A stretch of DNA of 64,000 bases from Chitinivibrionales bacterium (lineage in GTDB: Bacteria > Fibrobacterota > Chitinivibrionia > Chitinivibrionales > FEN-1185). The notes under the pieces were generated by a model that had not been told where the DNA came from, did no database searches, and worked only from the letters and a program-made list of their open reading frames with translations. Made by a program: the position numbers and the translations under genes. The stretch lies in NCBI GenBank assembly GCA_035516255.1, contig DATJAL010000016.1, forward strand, positions 16,629 through 80,628, given 5' to 3'. Positions 60,583 through 64,000 of this stretch are shown here, piece after piece; the stretch's first letter is position 1; every line of letters starts with the position of its first letter.

Positions 60583-61842
60583 ATGAACCGAATCATCCGT
60601 AAATCTTCCCGCATCTTCATCCCGCTTCTTGCGCTCGTCTTCGATGTGTTCGCGCTTGACGAAGAAGCATCCATGGCCGGATTCCAGTTTCTCGACAACC
60701 CGCCCGCGCCGCGGCAGATAGCCCTCGGCTACGCGGGCACGGCGCTGGGCGGGTACGGGTTCACCTCGTTCAATCCCGCATCGCTCATGCTCACCGACAG
60801 GCCCTATCTCATGGTGTGCGCCTCGCCGCGTCCCTTTGATTACACCATCGCGTCCATTGAAGGAGCCTGGAGCATTTCAAATCTTTTTTTCGGCGCGTCG
60901 GTCGCCAATCATTTCATCGACGGAATAATCCCCGCAGATTATAACGCCGTTCCCCAATACAACACCCCCGGTTCCTACGACGGCACCGACATGTCCCTGT
61001 GCGTAGGCTACAAGAATGAGAACCTCGGGCTCGGTCTCACCATCAACGGCCTTCAGGAGCGCATCGTCACCACCACCGCCTACGGAATTTGCCTGAGCGC
61101 GGGCATCGCCTACTGGCTTATGCCGCAAAAGCTTTCGCTGGGCGCCAGCGTGCTCAACGTGGGAACCACCACGGGCTTCCTTGACGAAACGAAAAATTTC
61201 GGGCAGGGGGCGCCCCTGCCGCGGAGCGGCCGCGCCGGCGCGGCCTACACCGACACGCTGCTGCGCATCCCGTACACCGTTGCCGCCGACGTCGTGTACC
61301 GCGACGTGGGAAATAAAATAACCTCGGCATCGCAGATCGCAAACCGCCTGACCGTGCCCGTGGGCATCGAGGCGTGGCCCATTAAATATGTGGCTATCCG
61401 GATTGGAAAACGGTTTAATTATGAGACCGAGATCATCAACTTCGGCGCGGCCCTGCGGTTCGCCATGCTCACCCTCGACATGGCCTTCGTGGTAAGTTCG
61501 CTCGTGACCGACGTTGACTTCAACCCTTCGTTCGCGCTCACCTACTCCCTGCCGGAGCCGAAGCCAGTCGCACATGTCAACAAACCGGTTCCTGCCGTTC
61601 AAAACGCCCCTCCGGAACAGAAAGCCGCTCCCGCCCCGGTCCCGGCGGCGCCCGTGCCCGACACCCTCTCGTCCTCCAATAAAGGTGCCGGGGAGAAGCC
61701 CGCACCCGTGCCGACGGACAGTGCACTGGTGCCGGAAAAAACCGTTTTGCCGGAAACGCAAACGCCCGTAGAGCAGAAGGTTGCTCCCGCTGTTCCTGAT
61801 TCGTCAAAAACTTCACTCCCACCCGCCCCACAAGGCCAATAA
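60583..61842 (+). CDS. Second PorV/UPF0164-like barrel with a Pro-rich tail
   Basis: A 419-residue exported protein. A signal peptide is followed by NPPAPRQIALGYAGTALGGYGFTSFNPASLMLTDRP, a UPF0164-like opening (GxAGTALxGxxxxxxNPASL). Strands continue to about residue 320, after which a low-complexity Pro/Ala-rich tail of ~100 residues (EPKPVAHVNKPVPAVQNAPPEQKAAPAPVP...) runs to the C-terminus. Such a tail could span peptidoglycan or bind it. It is 94 bases after the previous barrel on the same strand and just before mreB. Confidence 0.72.
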   Translation: MNRIIRKSSRIFIPLLALVFDVFALDEEASMAGFQFLDNPPAPRQIALGYAGTALGGYGFTSFNPASLMLTDRPYLMVCASPRPFDYTIASIEGAWSISNLFFGASVANHFIDGIIPADYNAVPQYNTPGSYDGTDMSLCVGYKNENLGLGLTINGLQERIVTTTAYGICLSAGIAYWLMPQKLSLGASVLNVGTTTGFLDETKNFGQGAPLPRSGRAGAAYTDTLLRIPYTVAADVVYRDVGNKITSASQIANRLTVPVGIEAWPIKYVAIRIGKRFNYETEIINFGAALRFAMLTLDMAFVVSSLVTDVDFNPSFALTYSLPEPKPVAHVNKPVPAVQNAPPEQKAAPAPVPAAPVPDTLSSSNKGAGEKPAPVPTDSALVPEKTVLPETQTPVEQKVAPAVPDSSKTSLPPAPQGQ

Positions 61843-62041
61843 ATCCTATAGGTTTGATATCATTTTCCATTTTGCGACAATTCTTTACGTAAATTGGTGT
61901 TAAGATGTATATTTTTCTTTTAAAGTGAACTGCCGCTGGCGTCGTGCGTAACGCGTTATTTTTTAAAGCTCAAAGCCGGTTTAACGTCAGCAGTTGATCA
62001 TGTCCGTTTCTCCACGTTTTGATTTTTATGAGGCTTGCCAG

Positions 62042-63073
62042 ATGGCACTTTTTCCTTTTCTCTCGAACGATCTAGGCATCGATCTCGGAACGGCAAACAC
62101 GCTCATCTACGTGAGCGGCAGGGGCCTTCTCATAGACGAACCGTCGGTCGTTGCTCTTGACAAAACAACAAAAAACGTGAAGGCCTTCGGCCTCGAGGCC
62201 AAACGCATGCTCGGCCGCACGCCGGGCGAAATTGAGGCGATCCGTCCCATGAAGGACGGCGTGATCGCCGACTTCGACCTCGTGGAGGAGATGCTCAAGC
62301 ACTTCATCAATAAAGTCAGGAAATACCCGTCGCTCTTCAGGCCGCGCGCCGTGATCGGCGTGCCGTCGGGCATCACCGAAGTTGAGAAGCGCGCGGTGAT
62401 CGACTCGGCCGAGAGCGCGGGCGTGCGCGAGGTGTACCTGGTCGCCGAGCCCATGTCGTCGGCCATCGGCATGGGCATTCCGGTGAACGAGCCGTCGGGC
62501 AACATGGTAATCGATATCGGCGGCGGCACCGCGGAGATCGCGGTGATCGCGCTGTTCGGCATGGTGTGCGACATGTCGGTGCGCGTGGGCGGCGACGAAA
62601 TGGACGAGGCGATCGTCTCGTACCTCAAGAAGACCTACAACCTGCTCATCGGCGATACGACAGCCGAGCAGATAAAAATCCAGATCGGCTCCGCGTTCCC
62701 GCTCGAGGAAGAACTCGAGATGGAAGTGAAGGGCCGCGACCTCGTGGCGGGCATCCCCAAGACGCTGCGCATCACGTCCACCGAGATCCGCGACGCGCTC
62801 AACGAGCCCATCTCCACCATCGTGGAGGCGGTGAAGCAGGCGCTCGAGCAGACGCCGCCCGAACTGTCGGCCGACATTCTTGACAAAGGAATAATCATGA
62901 CGGGCGGGAGCGCGCTCCTCCGCGGGTTCGACGAGCGGCTCCGCCAGGAAACCAACCTGCCGGTCAACGTGATCGACGACCCGCTCACCTGCGTCGCGCG
63001 CGGTGCGCTCAAGATCATGGAAAACCTGGAAACGTACAAGCCCGTGCTCCTGAACACCGGCAGGAGGCGATAG
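62042..63073 (+). CDS. mreB: Rod-shape determining protein MreB
   Basis: A 343-residue actin-like ATPase that organises the cell-wall elongation machinery. ATG 62042 (MALFPFLSNDLGIDLGTANTLIYV) is preferred because GAGG lies upstream and the size then matches other MreBs; in-frame starts at 61994/62000 would add 14-16 unusual residues. Phosphate-1 LGIDLGTANT, phosphate-2 MVIDIGGGTAEIAVI and the adenosine motif GIIMTGGSALLRGF are intact. It heads mreB-mreC-mreD and implies rod or elongated cells. Confidence 0.96.
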   Translation: MALFPFLSNDLGIDLGTANTLIYVSGRGLLIDEPSVVALDKTTKNVKAFGLEAKRMLGRTPGEIEAIRPMKDGVIADFDLVEEMLKHFINKVRKYPSLFRPRAVIGVPSGITEVEKRAVIDSAESAGVREVYLVAEPMSSAIGMGIPVNEPSGNMVIDIGGGTAEIAVIALFGMVCDMSVRVGGDEMDEAIVSYLKKTYNLLIGDTTAEQIKIQIGSAFPLEEELEMEVKGRDLVAGIPKTLRITSTEIRDALNEPISTIVEAVKQALEQTPPELSADILDKGIIMTGGSALLRGFDERLRQETNLPVNVIDDPLTCVARGALKIMENLETYKPVLLNTGRRR

Positions 63074-63118
63074 CCTGGTGTGTCGGCCGGGCTAAGGAAA
63101 TCCCAGCCAGAGTAAATC

Positions 63119-63952
63119 ATGCAGTGGATCATCCGGTTTTTCGCCACCCATCGCAACATCACCTCGCTCGTGGTCGTGGCGGGCGTGTGCCTTTGGATGC
63201 TGTCGAGCTCGGTGCTGCAGCAGCAGCTCATCAGCAGGGTCCTCATCTACAGCATTTTTTACCCGTTCCATTTTTACATCGCCCAGACCACGCACATCAA
63301 GAACATCTTCGCCGAGAACCGCAGGCTCAAGGAGGAGGTCGCCTCCCTTTCAGTCAAGCTCGCCCAGACGGCCGACCGGACGCAGGAAAACGAGCGGCTC
63401 ACCGACCTTCTCGACATCTCCCGGCAGTATCCCTATACGCTGGTGCCGGCGCGCGTGGTGGCGCGCGACCCGTCGCTCATCTCCCGCAGCGCAATTGTCA
63501 ACGTCGGGAAGGACAAAGGCCTTCTGCCCTACATGCCGGTGATGACCACGCGCGGCGTTGCGGGAAAGCTAATCAAGGTCATGGGCCGCATGTCGCTCGT
63601 GCAACTCATGGCCGATCCCGCGAACCGCACCAGCGTCATGATCCGGCGCACCCGGGAAATCGGCATCCTCGAAACCGAAAACGGCACGGATTTCTTCATC
63701 ATGTTCAGGGCGCACGCCGATGTCGCGGTCGGCGACAGCGTCATCACCTCGGGCCTCGGAGGCATTTATCCGCGGGGACTCCTGGCAGGTCTTGTTGCCA
63801 GGCTCGAACAGAACCGCGACCCCCTGTTCAAAAAGGCATGGGTGAAAATCGAGGCGAACTTCGACCGGCTGGAGGAAGTGTTTGTGATAAAAATGCCCCC
63901 CCGATGGGCGTCATTCAAAAGCGAACTCGATTCCCTTGAGGCGGCGCCATGA
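63119..63952 (+). CDS. mreC: Rod-shape determining protein MreC
   Basis: A 277-residue bitopic protein: one N-terminal helix (SLVVVAGVCLWMLSSSV), a coiled coil (about 60-100, IFAENRRLKEEVASLSVKLAQTADRTQENERLTDLL) and two beta-barrel subdomains with ARVVARDPSLISRSAIVNVGKDKGLLPYMPVMTTRGVAGKLIKV and VGDSVITSGLGGIYPRGLLAG, the usual MreC signatures. It bridges MreB to the periplasmic wall synthases. It overlaps mreD by ATGA. Confidence 0.95.
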   Translation: MQWIIRFFATHRNITSLVVVAGVCLWMLSSSVLQQQLISRVLIYSIFYPFHFYIAQTTHIKNIFAENRRLKEEVASLSVKLAQTADRTQENERLTDLLDISRQYPYTLVPARVVARDPSLISRSAIVNVGKDKGLLPYMPVMTTRGVAGKLIKVMGRMSLVQLMADPANRTSVMIRRTREIGILETENGTDFFIMFRAHADVAVGDSVITSGLGGIYPRGLLAGLVARLEQNRDPLFKKAWVKIEANFDRLEEVFVIKMPPRWASFKSELDSLEAAP

Positions 63953-64000
63953 TACCCGATCCCGTAAAATGGCTCATCGCGTTCTTAGCGGCGCTCGTCC
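63949..64000 (+). CDS. mreD: Probable MreD, start only (runs off right edge)
   Basis: The ATG at 63949 overlaps the mreC stop (ATGA) and opens MIPDPVKWLIAFLAALV to the edge, a hydrophobic start as expected of the polytopic MreD. The call rests mainly on position after mreBC. Confidence 0.6.
   Translation, partial: MIPDPVKWLIAFLAALV

Noticed and set aside
1..64000. tRNA, rRNA, CRISPR array, prophage or conjugative element
   Set aside because: I looked for T-loop patterns, rRNA motifs, regular short repeats, integrases and structural phage genes and saw none; a covariance search would be needed to exclude small RNAs.

Overview
The window is moderately GC-rich chromosomal DNA of a Gram-negative bacterium, most likely from the FCB superphylum and perhaps Fibrobacterota or a sister candidate phylum. 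The evidence is four exported proteins with type IX-like C-terminal sorting tails, FlgD-like C-terminal modules on two surface proteins, three PorV/UPF0164-like outer-membrane barrels, a LolA homologue, DUF6057-like and PD40/haem proteins otherwise typical of Bacteroidota, and MreB/MreC. The phylum is an inference. I saw no rRNA, tRNA, CRISPR or prophage.

Left part (1-17.6 kb, almost all minus strand): the start of an archaemetzincin-like protein, a secreted protein with a small membrane partner, an MFS transporter, the iron-regulated fur-feoA-feoB operon with a near-perfect promoter and Fur box, a two-gene surface operon (13-Ig-domain protein plus a PorV-like barrel carrying Ig-like domains), a DUF6498-like membrane protein, a cyclic-nucleotide-binding/acetate kinase/PduL triple fusion, and an orphan ExbD-like protein. 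The GC-rich spacers between these genes hold two families of dispersed repeats.

Middle (17.8-34.9 kb, mostly plus strand): small regulatory and periplasmic proteins, a PEBP-family protein, the arginine genes argC-argB-argD-argG with a secreted esterase embedded, ispD, an unusual lipoprotein, then (minus strand) a lipoprotein and a GT-C glycosyltransferase, tag followed by a cyclophilin-like gene broken by one stop codon, a phosphoesterase, and a secreted clan-A glycosidase candidate.

Right part: 35-46 kb is mostly minus strand (a PD40/haem protein with a DUF6057-like membrane protein, a secreted GH16 enzyme, prs, a DUF4388 protein, rel, a GT9-like transferase). Then come a GAF-GGDEF cyclase (plus), a block with a Cys-rich PAS protein, an FMN-binding protein, queD-queE-queC and an EFR1-type ferredoxin, and a REP-associated transposase flanked by its own palindromes. 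The window ends on the plus strand with a stand-alone ThiD2, ftsK, lolA, an FlgD-tailed surface protein, two PorV-like barrels and mreB-mreC-mreD, a cell-envelope and morphogenesis cluster.

The two most notable things are the cNMP-AckA-PduL fusion, which puts the whole acetyl-CoA/acetate pathway and a regulatory domain on one chain, and a strong excess of the heptamer TTGWCAA (TTGACAA/TTGTCAA). I counted at least 52 copies by eye, in coding and non-coding DNA, on both strands and in more than one reading frame. This is roughly one per 1.2 kb against about five expected from composition, a density like that of DNA uptake sequences.
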